Assembly (NCBI GenBank): GCA_002081555.1
Contig: MZNV01001521.1
Span: forward strand, 62,001-126,000
From: Protostelium mycophagum
Lineage: Eukaryota > Evosea > Variosea > Protosteliida > Protosteliaceae
Direction of reading: 5' to 3'
DNA length: 64,000 nucleotides
Every line of letters starts with the position of its first letter. The first letter of the stretch is position 1. The translations under genes and the position numbers were made by a program. Of the stretch, positions 24,111 to 41,973 are shown one piece after another. The notes under the pieces are model-generated. The model ran no database searches. It saw only the letters and a program-made list of their open reading frames with translations, and was not told the DNA's origin.

Positions 24111-25024
24111 ATGGTGAGTGCTCTTCGTCTTGTATTCTTCATTTTCTATCAGGTTTCTTTAATCATGAGATACCGGCGATATCTCCATTTTGATCTTCTA
24201 CAGCTCCCACTCTCATTACTCAGAACCTCCCAAGGCCACTCTATAGTCAGTAGAAATAGTTTTTTACATCTATTTACCATTACAGTTGGTGGAGTTAAAG
24301 AATGGTGAGACATACAACGGTTATCTCGTTAGTTGCGACAGCTGGATGAACATCAATTTACGAGCAGTGGTTAATACATCAAAGGTAATTAAAAGATTCA
24401 TCTTCGATTTGGGATCACGTGATATGTGACCGTCGTGATCCATCTAATGAAATAACAGGATGGAGACAAATTCTACAGTATAAAAGAGTGCTATATTAGA
24501 GGAAATACAATCAAATTCCTCGGCATAGGAGACGAAGTCATCGATTTGGTGCAGAAGGAGGAGGAACAAGCACCTCAACCTGGTAGGTCTTACGACATTC
24601 CCATCTCTTCATTATTACTGTATCAAAATCAAACCAACATTTGACTGTTTTTTGGACGAATCATGAAAACAGTCATATTTAACAGACAATAGCTTCCAGA
24701 GGAAGAGGAGATCGTGGAAGAGGACGAGGAATGGGCAGAGGAGGAGACAGAGGTGGTAGAGGTGCTTCCAGAGGTGGCAGAGGTGATCATCATCGTCCTG
24801 TTTTGACTGCAGAATCCTCACAGAAAATAACACAAATACTTAAAATAACAGGTGGCGACCGTGGAAGTGAGAGAGGAGGAAGAGGTCGAGGTACGACGTC
24901 ATGATCTAATGATATCTGCTGTGATGTCGCACTCGATATCGTATCCGATGTGATAATGACCTGAACAGGTGGTGACCGTGGAGGCAGGGGAGACCGGGGT
25001 GGACGGGGGAAGAGCCAAAATTAG
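24111..25024 (+). CDS. LSM4: U6 snRNP protein LSm4 with RGG tail
   Basis: LSm4 is a subunit of the LSm2-8 and LSm1-7 rings that bind U6 snRNA and decaying mRNA. Exon 1 is only the ATG (24111-24113). After an intron the protein continues [14 protein letters not shown], then [26 protein letters not shown] (Sm1), and [15 protein letters not shown] (Sm2). From residue 100 on it is an Arg-Gly-rich tail with repeated RGGRG and GDRG units ending GKSQN, a site of arginine methylation in relatives and a driver of P-body assembly. One tail intron holds a GACGTCAT word near 24895. The following 25025-25267 shows no gene. Confidence 0.95.
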
Positions 25025-25267
25025 TGTTCGTATAAATTATACCTCCTTTCTGGCACTTGGTCTTCCAAGCAAGAGTAAAATAAGAAGGCAGATAGATTCA
25101 GTGTCTTGTGGCGGTCGTTGGTTCCTCAATGCAGTTCATTATTTCTCAGAAAGATCGTCATGATCGTGGAAGTTTTGGGACCGTGTGACTCCGGAGTTAT
25201 CCGGGATTAGAATTTATTCTTCGGTTACAACACCCGGCAGACCAGACTGGCTCAACCAAATCCCACC

Positions 25268-27863
25268 ATGAGCAACGAAAACGGTCGTTCTAGACATAGT
25301 TCAGAGCGACGTAGCAAGAGAGATGGAGATTCCCATCATGGTCAAGCGTACGATCCAGATAACGATCCTCCTTACTCGCGACTCTTTGTGGTTGCGGGAA
25401 AAAAGATCACTGAGCGAGATCTCTTCGAGCTGTTCTCTCCATTTGGAGATCTGCAGTGAGTTATCATATGTTCAAACAGTACGCTCAAGAAGATTTCACT
25501 GTGACTTGGCAATCCAAGCACTAAAACGACTAAGCCTTTTTCAGATACTGTAAAGCCGTCATAGATCATGATACAAAACAGCCAAGAGGATGCAATTATG
25601 TGAAGTTCTCCAAAGCGTCTGAGGTGAATCTCCATGTATTCTTCATCTTCTAAACGTAAGCAGGCAGCTCGTGCTATGGAGACGTTAGATGGACATGAGA
25701 TGGGTGAGGGACCCAATCTCAAGGTATGATCTACTTCCTCATCGCTAAGCAGCCCCATTGATATGGAGATTTCCAGGTCACAATCGCGATGCCGAAAAAC
25801 ACCAATAGGAGACAAGCACCAGTTCCACCAGCAGCAGATAGCTTCCATCCAGAGGACAACCCTCCACACTCTCGTCTCTTCTTTGCTGGCGCTAACAACA
25901 AGACAGAGGAGGAGCTCACCGCGTGCGTGGCTGATCATCTCACATTCTCCAAATGATTGTTTTTGGTGCTTTGCCACGCAACTCTTACGCTGGGGCTCTG
26001 CCGCTCAAGACTTGTAACAAAAGTTCTTACATGATATGGAAGACTCTCTGAGTACGAAACAGCCTCTGCGACCTCAAAAACACACAAGGATGGATCGTAT
26101 TATCATTTTTATCTACGCGCCCTGCGGCCGAGCGGATTTGAGCTGCGGTTGAACCGTAAAGGAAATATCAGCAGCTCCAACACAAAGAGAGTCGCGACAA
26201 ATATGGATTTTCTGTGGGATGGGGTTACACAAATAGATTTGAATGTATTGTCGTAATGACAAACACCTCAACCAGAGTTGATCTGTGCATTGTGAACATA
26301 AAGCCAGCAAACATGACTTTGTGCGGTTTATCCGCGTAGCTTTGATGCAGCAAAGAATAACGACCTTTCAGATATAAAATTAAAAAACAAAATGACTCAC
26401 CCCTCGCAGAGACTTTGCCCAATTCGGAGGCGAGGGGCAGATGGAGTACTGTACAGTTATCAAAGACAAAAGATCAGGCGAAAGCAAAGGTTACGGCTAC
26501 GCAAAGTTCTATACCGCAGGAGCCGCCCTTCGCGCCATGGAGCAGATGAACGAAAAGATCAAAGCTAGTGAGTCTTTTTAATTTTCATTATTATCCCATC
26601 TACAACGAGCCCAGGTAACGGCAAAATGTCGGTGACCATCGCGAAACCTAAATTTAGCCAAAATTATGGATATCCTATCGGGGGGACTGTGTATTACCCC
26701 GACAATAATGGGCAGTATCCGACACCTTACCCGGGCATGATCTCCTCTCCATTTATCGGGCAAGATCACCCGATCCAATCACCTCTCACCATCGATGGAA
26801 AGATCAGAGTGAGTTTTTCCGTCATCTTCAACGGCTGATGAGCGTTGTAGAATCGATTGTTTGTGGTGGTGAGCAAATCGGCGACACAGTCAGAGTTGGA
26901 AGAATTGTTCTCAAAATACCCTGGAATGGAATATTGTGACTTGAAGACAAACAAGGGCACCGGAGAATCTAAAGGCTTCGCATACGTCGAGTACGGCTCG
27001 GGCGCTTCCGCACAGATGGTAAGTGTCTCGTTGTAGATGGATGTGTCGTGCAGATGGTGAGAATTACAGGCGAAAGAGGCTCTGGATGGCAGGGAGTTTC
27101 CAGAAGGGTGTTCCCTGCGTGTCACTTTTGCGGACCCAACTGCTTTAGACTTGGCTGGGTTAGCGGTGCCCACACGAGTACCCGAGTTCTCCACTTTCAC
27201 CATGCCATCACCTAAGGTGCGTCATTATTATTTAGCCACATTTGACGTGTGTAGATGGACATCAATCCGTCACCCATGCCTCACAGAAAGGTAAGAAGTA
27301 TTTTTCATCTAAATACCAACCGAGTCATTCAGTCTTTCAATGTACAAGCTAAAAACATCCATTTTTTGCTGAAAAAGCTAGGGTCTGGACACTGAAGGCC
27401 CGGACGCCACCCGCCTCTTTTTTGTGCAGACCGGGACACCTTTCTCCGAAGCGGAGCTCGCCGCGATGTTCAGTCAATACGAAGGCTTAGAGTACATACG
27501 CCTCAAGCACAACAAGAATTACGGTTACGTCAAGGTGAAGATGTACATCTTTTGTTTTTCAGAACGCACTGTAACGAGGGGCTTTTCATAGCACTGTACA
27601 TGCAGAAATTTGGCGTGTTCTTTGGTGCTTAGATGAAGAGCACCAACTGATATGTATCACAGTATGCCAGCACAACTGCTGCAAAGCAGGCAATTGAGTG
27701 CTTTGACGGCAAAGACTTTGAGGGAACTCTGCTCAAGGTGAAGCCCTTCAGGACAGACATTGATTGACCTCTTAAGGTTCAAGTGGCGCATCCACCCAAG
27801 ATGTCTGTGTTGAATAAGAGTTTGACTGACTTGAACATCGCCCCCAAACGCCAAAAGACATGA
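25268..27863 (+). CDS. RNA-binding protein with four RRM domains (RBM45/DRB1-like)
   Basis: Four RRMs are visible. RRM1 starts at SRLFVVAGKKITERDL with YVKFSKASEAARAME. RRM2 starts at SRLFFAGANNKTEEEL with GYGYAKFYTAGAALRAM. RRM3 starts at NRLFVVVSKSATQSEL with GFAYVEYGSGASAQMAK. RRM4 starts at TRLFFVQTGTPFSEAEL with YGYVKYASTTAAKQA. RNP2 and RNP1 aromatic positions are largely kept. A Tyr/Pro/Gly-rich linker lies between RRM2 and RRM3, and the end is basic (PKRQKT). Order and spacing resemble RBM45/DRB1 more than CELF or PABP, but orthology is not proven. About a dozen exons join in phase. The intron at about 25924-26407 is unusually long for this window (about 480 nt) and shows no gene. Confidence 0.82.
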
Positions 27864-27945
27864 AAAAATACGGAATAATTCTCTCTGGACGTTGTAGTGT
27901 GCCGTTTCCCGCCTTTTTTATTGAGGAAATAATAAAATTGTGTCT

Positions 27946-28413
27946 CTAATTGAAAGAATCGGTGATGTCGTCAAATCGTAAGAGGGTAATGACATTCTCC
28001 TCGAGTTGTAGGTAGGCGAGCAGCTGCTGCATGGTGATTGGTTCGACCGATTTTTCTTTGAGATCCATCAGTGCTTGCTGTGATAAGGACACCCATTTCT
28101 TCGTGAGTCCTTCTACTCTTCCATCTGCATTTCCTGCTTTGTAGATCTCACGCTTCTCGGCGGTAGTCTTCTCGAGCTGCTGAATGATTACATTTTGTTC
28201 CAGAATGAGTTCTTCTATCGCTGCTAACTGCTTCTTTAGTTCTGATCCCTTTAAAGAGGCAGGATCTGTGGCGATTAAGCGGTCCATTTCGGTGTTAACT
28301 CTTCTGGAGGGTGAGATTGAGGACGTCTTCTGCCTCTTCGGTGTAACATTCTCTTTTGCTTGGGACGCCTGTGGTGTTCCCTTCCATGGTGTGGCAAATT
28401 TCTTTACAGGCAT
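27946..28413 (-). CDS. SFR1: SFR1/Mei5-like recombination mediator
   Basis: This single-exon gene encodes 155 residues. The N-terminus is Lys/Pro-rich and disordered (ATPWKGTP, TPKRQK, SISPSRR). The C-terminal half is helical, with KGSELKKQLAAIEELILEQ, GLTKKWVSLSQQALMDL, TMQQLLAYLQLE and a final LLRFDDITDSFN. This is the layout of Sfr1/Mei5, which with Swi5 stimulates Rad51 and Dmc1 strand exchange. The conserved KW..SQ.AL.DL and acidic end support the call. The lack of introns is notable beside its neighbours. It lies tail-to-tail with the RRM gene, 82 bp away. Confidence 0.75.
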   Translation of the reverse strand: MPVKKFATPWKGTPQASQAKENVTPKRQKTSSISPSRRVNTEMDRLIATDPASLKGSELKKQLAAIEELILEQNVIIQQLEKTTAEKREIYKAGNADGRVEGLTKKWVSLSQQALMDLKEKSVEPITMQQLLAYLQLEENVITLLRFDDITDSFN

Positions 28414-28542
28414 TTGTTTTCTGATTCATGCACGATCAGAATTAAAACTGACCTTTTCCTCGAAATTATTTGATCGCTGATTACTGATCCTATTTATCTA
28501 TTGGTGTAAATGCCACATTAAGATTATCGCCGGCATTCATCA

Positions 28543-28624
28543 GACACCTTGGCCGAGAGGTTTAAGGCGTTAGACTTGAAATCTAATATCTTCGGATGCG
28601 CAGGTTCGAACCCTGCAGGTGTCG
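28543..28624 (+). tRNA. tRNA-Ser (UGA), copy 1
   Basis: A full cloverleaf is visible: acceptor GACACCT/AGGTGTC, a type II variable arm with stem ATC-TTCG-GAT, and T-arm GCAGGTTCGAACCCTGC. The anticodon stem is TTAGA/TCTAA with loop CTTGAAA, so the anticodon is TGA. The discriminator is G, as expected for serine. There is no intron. The same 82-nt sequence recurs at 29413 and 49919. Confidence 0.96.
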
Positions 28625-29412
28625 TATCTTTTGTGATTTTTTGCAGCACTGGGCGAAAAATGTTGTCACAAGAAACATTTCACGCTTTTCGTCACAGCTT
28701 CACTTTGTTGGAGAAATGACCAACTTTTAGGCTTGGCTGAGTTTCTTAATGAGAAAAAAATATCGAGGAATATGGTCCACAGATCACTTGGTAAGGACCT
28801 GCGCGAGTCCATCTTACCGTGACTCTATCGATTTCCAAGTCACGGTAGTTTTTCGTGTCGAGTCGGACTTGTGCAGGTCCTTATCACCGGGATCTCCATT
28901 TGAAGCAATAATCAGGCAGGCGTGATCATGACGTGTATTGTCTGCTTCTGTTAATGACCTCCCAGTGCAACTGTGCCGGTAATGATTTCAGGACTTCTGT
29001 GAGTAATTTGAACTATTTTTTCAATTTATGTTGTATAAAAGGATGTAATACTTATAGGAGGCGGCTGTGCTGCATGGGTTGACCACAACACTACACAAGA
29101 TGATGTCATCATTAGTTGAATAATGGGTCCACGTTGCTATTTTTAGGTCACTCAGAGTTAGTGAGACACAGCATTTCTAAAATAGGTGATTTCGATTTCT
29201 TCAGCTGTTGTACCAAAAATAGTAGTTTATATTATAATGCACTTCCCCGCTTTTTAGTAAGCCACAGTTTTGCAACTTTTTGTGCTTTGCAATATTTATG
29301 GCACAACCATGTAAAATTTGAATAATATACGAAGAGACGGCATGACAGAAGTGCCATCTGCCAAAGGGGCAGAAAACAATATTAACGGGTTCATAGGGCC
29401 AGGCTTTCACCA
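28625..29412. other. intergenic region between two tRNA-Ser copies
   Basis: No convincing coding exon is seen on either strand. It contains the foldback at 28792-28883 and otherwise AT-rich unique sequence. Confidence 0.5.
28792..28883. repeat. imperfect inverted repeat (hairpin), about 92 nt
   Basis: The left arm TAAGGACCTGC..AGTCC and the right arm GGACTTGTGCAGGTCCTTA pair over about 19 positions with two mismatches. An inner stem TACCGTGACT pairs perfectly with AGTCACGGTA around a 13-nt loop. The right arm has about 11 extra bases between the stems. It could be a small foldback element, a structured ncRNA or a hairpin precursor. No target-site duplication is evident. Confidence 0.6.
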
Positions 29413-29494
29413 GACACCTTGGCCGAGAGGTTTAAGGCGTTAGACTTGAAATCTAATATCTTCGGATGCGCAGGTTCGAACCCTGCAGGTGTCG
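29413..29494 (+). tRNA. tRNA-Ser (UGA), copy 2
   Basis: This is identical over its 82 nt to the copy at 28543, with the same TGA anticodon and long variable arm. The immediate 5' flank (CA before the first G) is shared with copy 1, while sequences further out differ. Confidence 0.96.
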
Positions 29495-30052
29495 TAATCT
29501 TTTGTATCCGTGCAAGAAATCGATGGAGAAGGTCTCATGGACACGTTTTATTCAGTCGGTCACTTGCACCACTTCTGTCTGGACAGGGCTCTTTTGTGGG
29601 ATATTCTTCCCTCCGAATCTGACGCGGTGTACTGAAATGTTAGAGCCAGTGCCACTGTACACACGCTCCAGATGTTCACCTGACGCTTGAAGGTGCGCAC
29701 GAAGAGAGTATTTTGGCTAAAAGATGACCGAGAACGCGAAATTTTTGTGAAGTTTGAGTTCAACATGCCATTGTTTGGCAGGTTAGGTGACACCTGTCAT
29801 CAATATCCCCCAGGTGATCAGACTCCCTACAAGTCACACGGTAGTTTACGGTAGTTGCGCACATTTAACGCGTTTCCAATCGTATCACAAAGGCCAGGAA
29901 AAACACCATTCCCCAGGGCCACGGTCCCCAATGATCAAAACCGAAATTTCCTTGGCAGACCGGAAACTCCTTAACACAAAAAATTGTGTTCGTTGCTACT
30001 CACTCGACGAGCAACACCAGCAACAACACACACGCACGCAAATACGATATAG
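29495..30052. other. intergenic region upstream of the CAMK-like kinase
   Basis: Open frames exist on both strands (for example 29560-29793 minus) but none looks protein-like or splices cleanly. It probably holds the kinase promoter and 5' UTR, and a T-rich tRNA terminator is not obvious. Confidence 0.4.
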
Positions 30053-31199
30053 ATGCCCGAATTCCAGACGACTTCGCCCGAACTAAACATCCGGCTGCCC
30101 ACACCACCCTCACAAAGGCATCACAGATTTTGGCTGAACGGGTACATCGTTCAGAATACTCTTGGACAAGGAAATTTTGGCAAAGTCAAAATGGGCATAG
30201 ATAAGAAGACTGGTGACAAAGTGGCGCTGAAGGTGGGGGACATTGCGAAATCTTACTCTTTGGGTGTGTTTAATATGACAAAGTTCATCGATCATGAGAG
30301 GCTAAAGATGACGACTTTTTGGGGAAAGTACCACCGAGAGGTACATAGAGAGATCTATGTTACGTCTCACGCTCTCAGGTTGAGATACACAAGAAGCTTG
30401 ATCACCCGAACATTGTCAAAGTCATCGAGATTATAGAGGCACCAAATTACGGATACACGTGCATTGTGATGGAGTACGTTCCAGGCAAGGATCTATTGGA
30501 ATATATCTCCAGCACAAACCAAGGATGTCTCTCTGTCAAAGCCGCAACAAAACTATTGGTCAGCATCCTATCAGCAGTAGAATATCTTCACCAAGAAGGC
30601 ATCACGGTGAGTGTAACAAAACACGATTTCACATGCTGAGATTGAGCAGCACAGAGACCTCAAGTTAGAGAACATTATGGTCGATGAACTGGGAGGGAAC
30701 CCCAAACTGATCGACTTTGGCTTCGCCCATACTTTTTCAGAGGAGAAGTTGAAGACACCGTGCGGGTCGCCCCTCTATGCGGCACCAGAGATACTCCGAC
30801 ATGAAGCCTACACAGGTTCATCCGTAGACATATGGAGTATTGGAGTCATCTTCTATGGTGAGTTTGTCTTTAATTCCTTTGGTCAATCTACAACGTGGTA
30901 GAGCCACCAACAAAGATGCTCACAGGCACTAAATAAGCACAGCTCTGGTAACTGGAACTATCCCTTGGGCAGGATGCAACAATGCTGAACAGCTGAGGAG
31001 CGCAGCCAGAGGTCACTGGCTGGACTCATCAAACCTCACATCAGAAGCCAAACATTTCGTCAGTCGCTGCTTTGTGGTGGATTCACAAGCAAGAGCTACG
31101 CTGGGAGAGCTGAAGATGCTGAGTGTGTCCATGGATGCTGTCATCAAAAAGAGATCGAAAAGTCTGTTGAGAAAGATATCACAGATTTTGGCGCTGTAA
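30053..31199 (+). CDS. CAMK/AMPK-related protein kinase
   Basis: This is a compact serine/threonine kinase. The domain begins [18 protein letters not shown] and has VALK (catalytic lysine), [55 protein letters not shown] and [19 protein letters not shown]. All catalytic residues are present. The GSPLYAAPE loop and [14 protein letters not shown] point to the CAMK group near SNF1/AMPK and MARK. A short basic tail ([10 protein letters not shown]) ends the protein at about 300 residues with no regulatory domain. Exons join in phase, including a short intron within the alphaC region near 30339-30378. The substrate is unknown. Confidence 0.88.
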
Positions 31200-31341
31200 T
31201 ATCACGGAGAATTTTTTTAGAGGGAAACAAGAATGTTTATATAAATTATTGAGATGTTTTTTGTAACAACTGTATTTCATTTTTTGAATAAAACGATGGA
31301 TTCTTTTGTGCACAAGCCGAAGATCTGACCGACATTTTATC

Positions 31342-33008
31342 TCAAGGATTTTTGTGCTTCTTCTCTGACGGCTCGCCACCCACTTTATTCCTCCTCTTTC
31401 TGTCATGATTACCCCTCGTTTGGTGCCTCTGAGGTGCCTGAGGAAGCTCTTCTTTGGGGCGAAATGTGGGCATGTTCGTGTTGTTTCCGTATCTCTCTGC
31501 AACTCTGCCTCCACGGTCTGGTACCTGGTTTGGTCAAAAATGGTCAAGTCCTGTTGTGCCGAACAAGTTGTAAGAGTACGTTCAAACAAGCTGAGATTTT
31601 GCTCTAAAAATAAATCGTGAATGCTGGGCTTACACTTTCCATCCTGACCGTCTTCAGCTTGGCACGATCTGGGTGTTGTTGGCTGGTCTTTACGATCTTC
31701 AAAAGTGATTTATGCGCAACTATCGCGTCTACAACATTCACGCTCGTCTTGGCCGTCATGTTTCTGTATTCCTTCTGGATGTTGGCTTTGATGTCTTCAG
31801 CATTTGCCTGAAAAGATGAGAAGATTTTTTCTCAAGATGACTCACAATGCCTCTGTCAGAACTCAAAAAGGAGTGAAGGGTGACAGCTAAACGCTTGACT
31901 AAGAGGCTTCTGCGTTGTTCATAGTCGTGCTGGAACATCACATTGATTTCTTGGAGGGTGGCCTGAGGAGGTCAGAAATGCAAAAAAGAGGCCATACCCG
32001 GATTTGAACCGGGGTTTCAAGGATCAGAACCTCGCGTGCTAACCGCTACACTATACGGCCCTTGGTGATATCCGATTATCACTCGACTATTTGTATCGTG
32101 TAAAATACAAGAGAAATTGTTGCATCACAATAAAATTGTGTCGTTTGAACAATCTGCTACACGTCTTTGACGCACGATCTTTCCAGGTTATTCTTGTGGC
32201 TTTGTTGTGTTCTTTACCTTTTGTTGGGCGGATAATTGACGGTCACCCATCACAGTGGCTCGCTTATCCAATTGATAGACCTCCAACTGCTCGAGATCAG
32301 TACTGATCATTTTGTTTATAATATGACCTTTTTAACCAAAGCCTCCAATGCCGCTTCTGGGTGTGTGTATTCGATGCCCTGTGCTGTACATGCTTGCCTC
32401 AATAATATCAAGATTTGTGCCTCCTTGGAATCTTCAGACCTTGATTTTTTTGTTGAAAATCAACATCATCTGATCGTGAAAAATGGTGATGTCGACTCAC
32501 AGAAGAACTGTCAATGTCCATTGAAGACACAAGATCTTCGATTGATATGTCTTCCTGAATAATGATCTTTGATTGGAGCTCCCCAATCAAGAATTCTAAT
32601 GGATGATCAACAGTTGATCTCTTGAAAATAAAATGTCCCACCCAAAATCGCTGCATGTGATGAATAATCGCCAGCTTTTAAAGAAGGCGGGTATTCTTTT
32701 GTCTTAAAAAACTCCTCTAAACTCTGTTTTGGACCTCCAGTTATTTTTGTGATGAGATCATCGACAAGGCGGTTGTATTTTTCAGAAGCAGATCCCTTTA
32801 CAAGATCAGAAACGATATGGAAAGATCTTCTGACCTCTTTGATAATCTGAAGATATTCATTATCTGGGTCATCGCTATCAAGATCAATACTGAGGAGATC
32901 AGCGATATGAAAGATTATGTTTCATTACCCTAAATCTTCCAGACAATTCAGAATCCAAATAAGTTGGTCTTGTTCTGGAGTTACATCAGCGTCCATCTTG
33001 TCCGTCAT
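31342..33008 (-). CDS. FAM98: FAM98 family protein
   Basis: FAM98 proteins belong to the tRNA-ligase complex (with RTCB and DDX1) in animals. The ATG at 33008 gives MTDKMDADVTPEQD. Exons join to ILEFLIGELQSKII, EAQILILLRQACTAQGIEY, then QKATLQEINVMFQHDYEQ and RRSLLVKRLAVTLHSF, the most conserved block of the family. KSLLKIVKTS follows, and a Gly/Arg end with VPDRGGRVAERYG and a basic tail. The order and length of about 350 residues are as in animals. A tRNA-Gln gene on the same strand lies in one intron, just upstream of the acceptor of the QEINVMFQ exon. Confidence 0.88.
31989..32060 (-). tRNA. tRNA-Gln (CUG), copy 1, inside FAM98 intron
   Basis: On the minus strand the acceptor GGCCGTA pairs with TATGGCC. 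The D-arm is GTGT..GCAC. The anticodon stem CGAGG/CCTTG closes loop TTCTGAT (anticodon CTG), and the T-arm is CCCGGTTCGAATCCGGG. It is 72 nt with no intron. It lies in sense within an intron of the FAM98 gene. Confidence 0.95.
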
Positions 33009-33083
33009 GTTGTGATCAAAATCGGATCTGATTAAATCGCAAAAAATCATTAATCTTGAAAGATCAAATGTCGCTTCAAACAA

Positions 33084-33404
33084 TCAGTCACCACACCATT
33101 GGGGAGAAATCAGAGCATGATAGACAAAAGCAAATGCTTGATTCCTGTACACAACACACTCATCCGCCAAATGAAAGGCTATAGTGCACAAATATTGTCG
33201 TTGAACAAGAGGCTGAAATGAACAACCCTTTATGAGAAAAAACGATACGATGCTGCTGGTGTTGTTGGAAGACAATTTCGCTGTTGCTGGTTCTGGTGTG
33301 GACACTGGCGTTCGTATATTTTGTGGTGATTTTTCGTTGATTAAATTCCATCGGGGATATCCGTTGACAGGTTTACAACGGCGATCTGGACTTCTCGAAG
33401 CCAC
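33084..33404 (-). CDS. uncertain open frame between FAM98 and PRPP synthetase
   Basis: The minus strand stays open for 106 codons, ending AFAFVYHALISPQWCGD, but there is no ATG at its start. An ATG just upstream opens a different frame ([16 protein letters not shown]) that would need splicing to continue. Some coding role is plausible because the sequence is protein-like. I cannot resolve exons or name a family. Confidence 0.28.
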   Translation of the reverse strand: MASRSPDRRCKPVNGYPRWNLINEKSPQNIRTPVSTPEPATAKLSSNNTSSIVSFFLIKGCSFQPLVQRQYLCTIAFHLADECVVYRNQAFAFVYHALISPQWCGD

Positions 33405-33431
33405 AACAACTCTCGAACATCATCCAACACC

Positions 33432-35221
33432 ATGCTGCGCCATTCTCAGCCCCATTTTCACAGCCCTTCGTGAGTCTTCTTAACTAACTTTCAACTCTAA
33501 ACTTCAACAGTCTTATGATGGGAAATCAAGGAATAAAACTCTTTGCTGGCAACTCTAATAGGCCACTTGCAGAAGGTATAGCTGCTGAGCTCCGTATTCC
33601 GCTCGGTAAATGTCAGGTATGCTAAAAGCCCCTCGGATTTGTGACCTGTAGTTGACCTTCGCAGGTGACCAAGTTTTCGAATGGAGAGACATCAGTAACC
33701 ATTGGAGAGTCAGGTATGAAGACGTCATTTTATGGGATTACTGAACCGTACAGCAAGAGATTACGATGTCTATATAATACAATCTACATGCGGTCCTCAC
33801 ACAAACGGTACAGATAATTATTGAGGAAATGGCAAGATGACGTTTGCAGATTATGTAATGGAACTTCTCATTCTGACAGATGCTCTTCGCAGAGCATCTG
33901 CGCGCAGAATCACTGCGGTAGAATTATCGATAAACATCATCCCTCTCAAACATCTCAGGTGATACCTTGTTTTGGATACGCAAGACAAGACAAAAAGGAT
34001 AAATCCAGAGTACCAATCAGTTCTAAATTGGTGGCCAATCTGATCGAGACGGCCGGTGTTGACCGTGTCATGTGCCTAGATCTTCATTCCTCTCAGATCC
34101 AAGGATTCTTCGACGTTCCCACTGTGAGAAACCTCAGTACCATTTTCATAGAAAATTCGCTGCAATTTCTGGATTTCTGCTGACGTCATCAGGACAACCT
34201 GGTCGCTGAGGGAACTCTGGCCAAATGGATCAAGCAAGAATTTATGGACAAAAACAACTACACATTAGATGACGTCATCGTGGTGTCGCCTGATGCAAGT
34301 GAGAACATCGACATTTTGTCTGGCGTACTTTTGCTGTGGCTGTGCCGTTCGTTTATGCTTTAAAGTCATGTTCTAATCATCGACTTGTGATTTATAGTAT
34401 GAATCACTTTTACTGCGGCAAAGCCACAAGTTGTCTCTGTTGGAAATAATACCTTCTGCCAATGCATTTGTGATGCTTGTCAAATGCATCTATTTTTAGT
34501 ATGGCTTTGCTGTAGCCAAATGATTCAGTAATCAACTGTGGAATACCGAAATTTCCACGACTTATCCAAATTCTGAATGTTGCCAGGTGGTGTTAAGAGA
34601 GCCAAAGAGGTGGCTGATCGTCTACACTGCGACCTGGCCATTATCCATTCCCAGAAATCAGAGGTCACCGGAGAAGTGAGTCTACATTGTTGTAGACGAT
34701 TCAAATGTGATACTCAATTTATACAGGAGGAGACTCTTGCCGTGGTCGGAAACGTGAAGGGTCGTGTTTGTGTATTGGTCAGAGATATGGTGAGATTATT
34801 CTGTGGCTCGTTGTAGATGGGGTTATAACCTGACAGGTTGACACGTGCAAAACCATCGCAAGGTCTGCAGAAGAACTCACCGCAAAGGGAGCAAAGGAGG
34901 TGAGAATTCTTTTATTTTTTCTATGTACAAAATTCAAATTTTGAAAAGGTAATTTGCGCGGCTACTCACGGAGTCCTCTCTGGTTCATCTATCAGAACTT
35001 TGAATGAGTCTTGTGTGACGACAGTCGTCACCACCAACTCTATTGCTCATTTCGACGATGGGGTAAGCATCATACTTTGGCGGGAAACCAAATTACAACA
35101 CTGATTTGTCAAGGTGACAGAATGTTCAAAGTTGAAAACCATCGATGCTGCACCAATGATTGCGGAGGCTATACTGAGGACACACAAGGGAGAGTCAATT
35201 TCCAGCCTTTTTCATGAATAA
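33432..35221 (+). CDS. PRPS: ribose-phosphate pyrophosphokinase (PRPP synthetase)
   Basis: The enzyme makes PRPP from ribose-5-phosphate and ATP for nucleotide synthesis. Motifs in order: [70 protein letters not shown] (ATP site), [46 protein letters not shown] (PRPP loop) and HGVLSGSSI. About eleven exons join in phase. The first ATG in frame is at 33432 and reads across an intron (33474-33510) into [12 protein letters not shown]. The internal ATG at 33515 matches the usual family start, so a 28-residue extension is optional. One intron holds a GGCGGGAAA word, and TGACGTCA occurs twice (34181, 34270). Confidence 0.93.
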
Positions 35222-35232
35222 ATGATAATTTA

Positions 35233-35421
35233 TTAGATTTTTGGCGTGAGCTGCGAATTTGTTGGGCTAGTTGTGGCATGAAAGAGGAAGTAAAAATAAA
35301 CAATTGCAATTGCAACTGTCAAAGAAGATAGAGTTATTTTAGAGAGATGTCGAGTTTTGAACGCGGGTGTCTCATCGGAGTTTTGTACAACCCCAACACA
35401 CCCGACACCAGAAGGAATCAT
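35233..35421 (-). CDS. small tail-anchored-like membrane protein, unknown
   Basis: A 62-codon ORF begins with an ATG at 35421 (MIPSGVGCVGVVQNSDE) and carries one C-terminal hydrophobic helix (SLTVAIAIVYFYFLF) followed by a short Thr/Ser tail. The size and layout are like Sec61-beta or other tail-anchored ER proteins, but no diagnostic motif is present. It ends 11 bp from the PRPS stop and starts 88 bp from the ABCC ATG. Longer models upstream overlap ABCC exons and were dropped. Confidence 0.38.
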   Translation of the reverse strand: MIPSGVGCVGVVQNSDETPAFKTRHLSKITLSSLTVAIAIVYFYFLFHATTSPTNSQLTPKI

Positions 35422-35508
35422 CGCCCGAAATTTCGGATCGGATAATTTGAGGAGACTTTCCGAACGTGCGACATCTGAACAGAAGACACATTTTGGCAGA
35501 GGCGTGTG

Positions 35509-41973
<6,465 letters not shown>

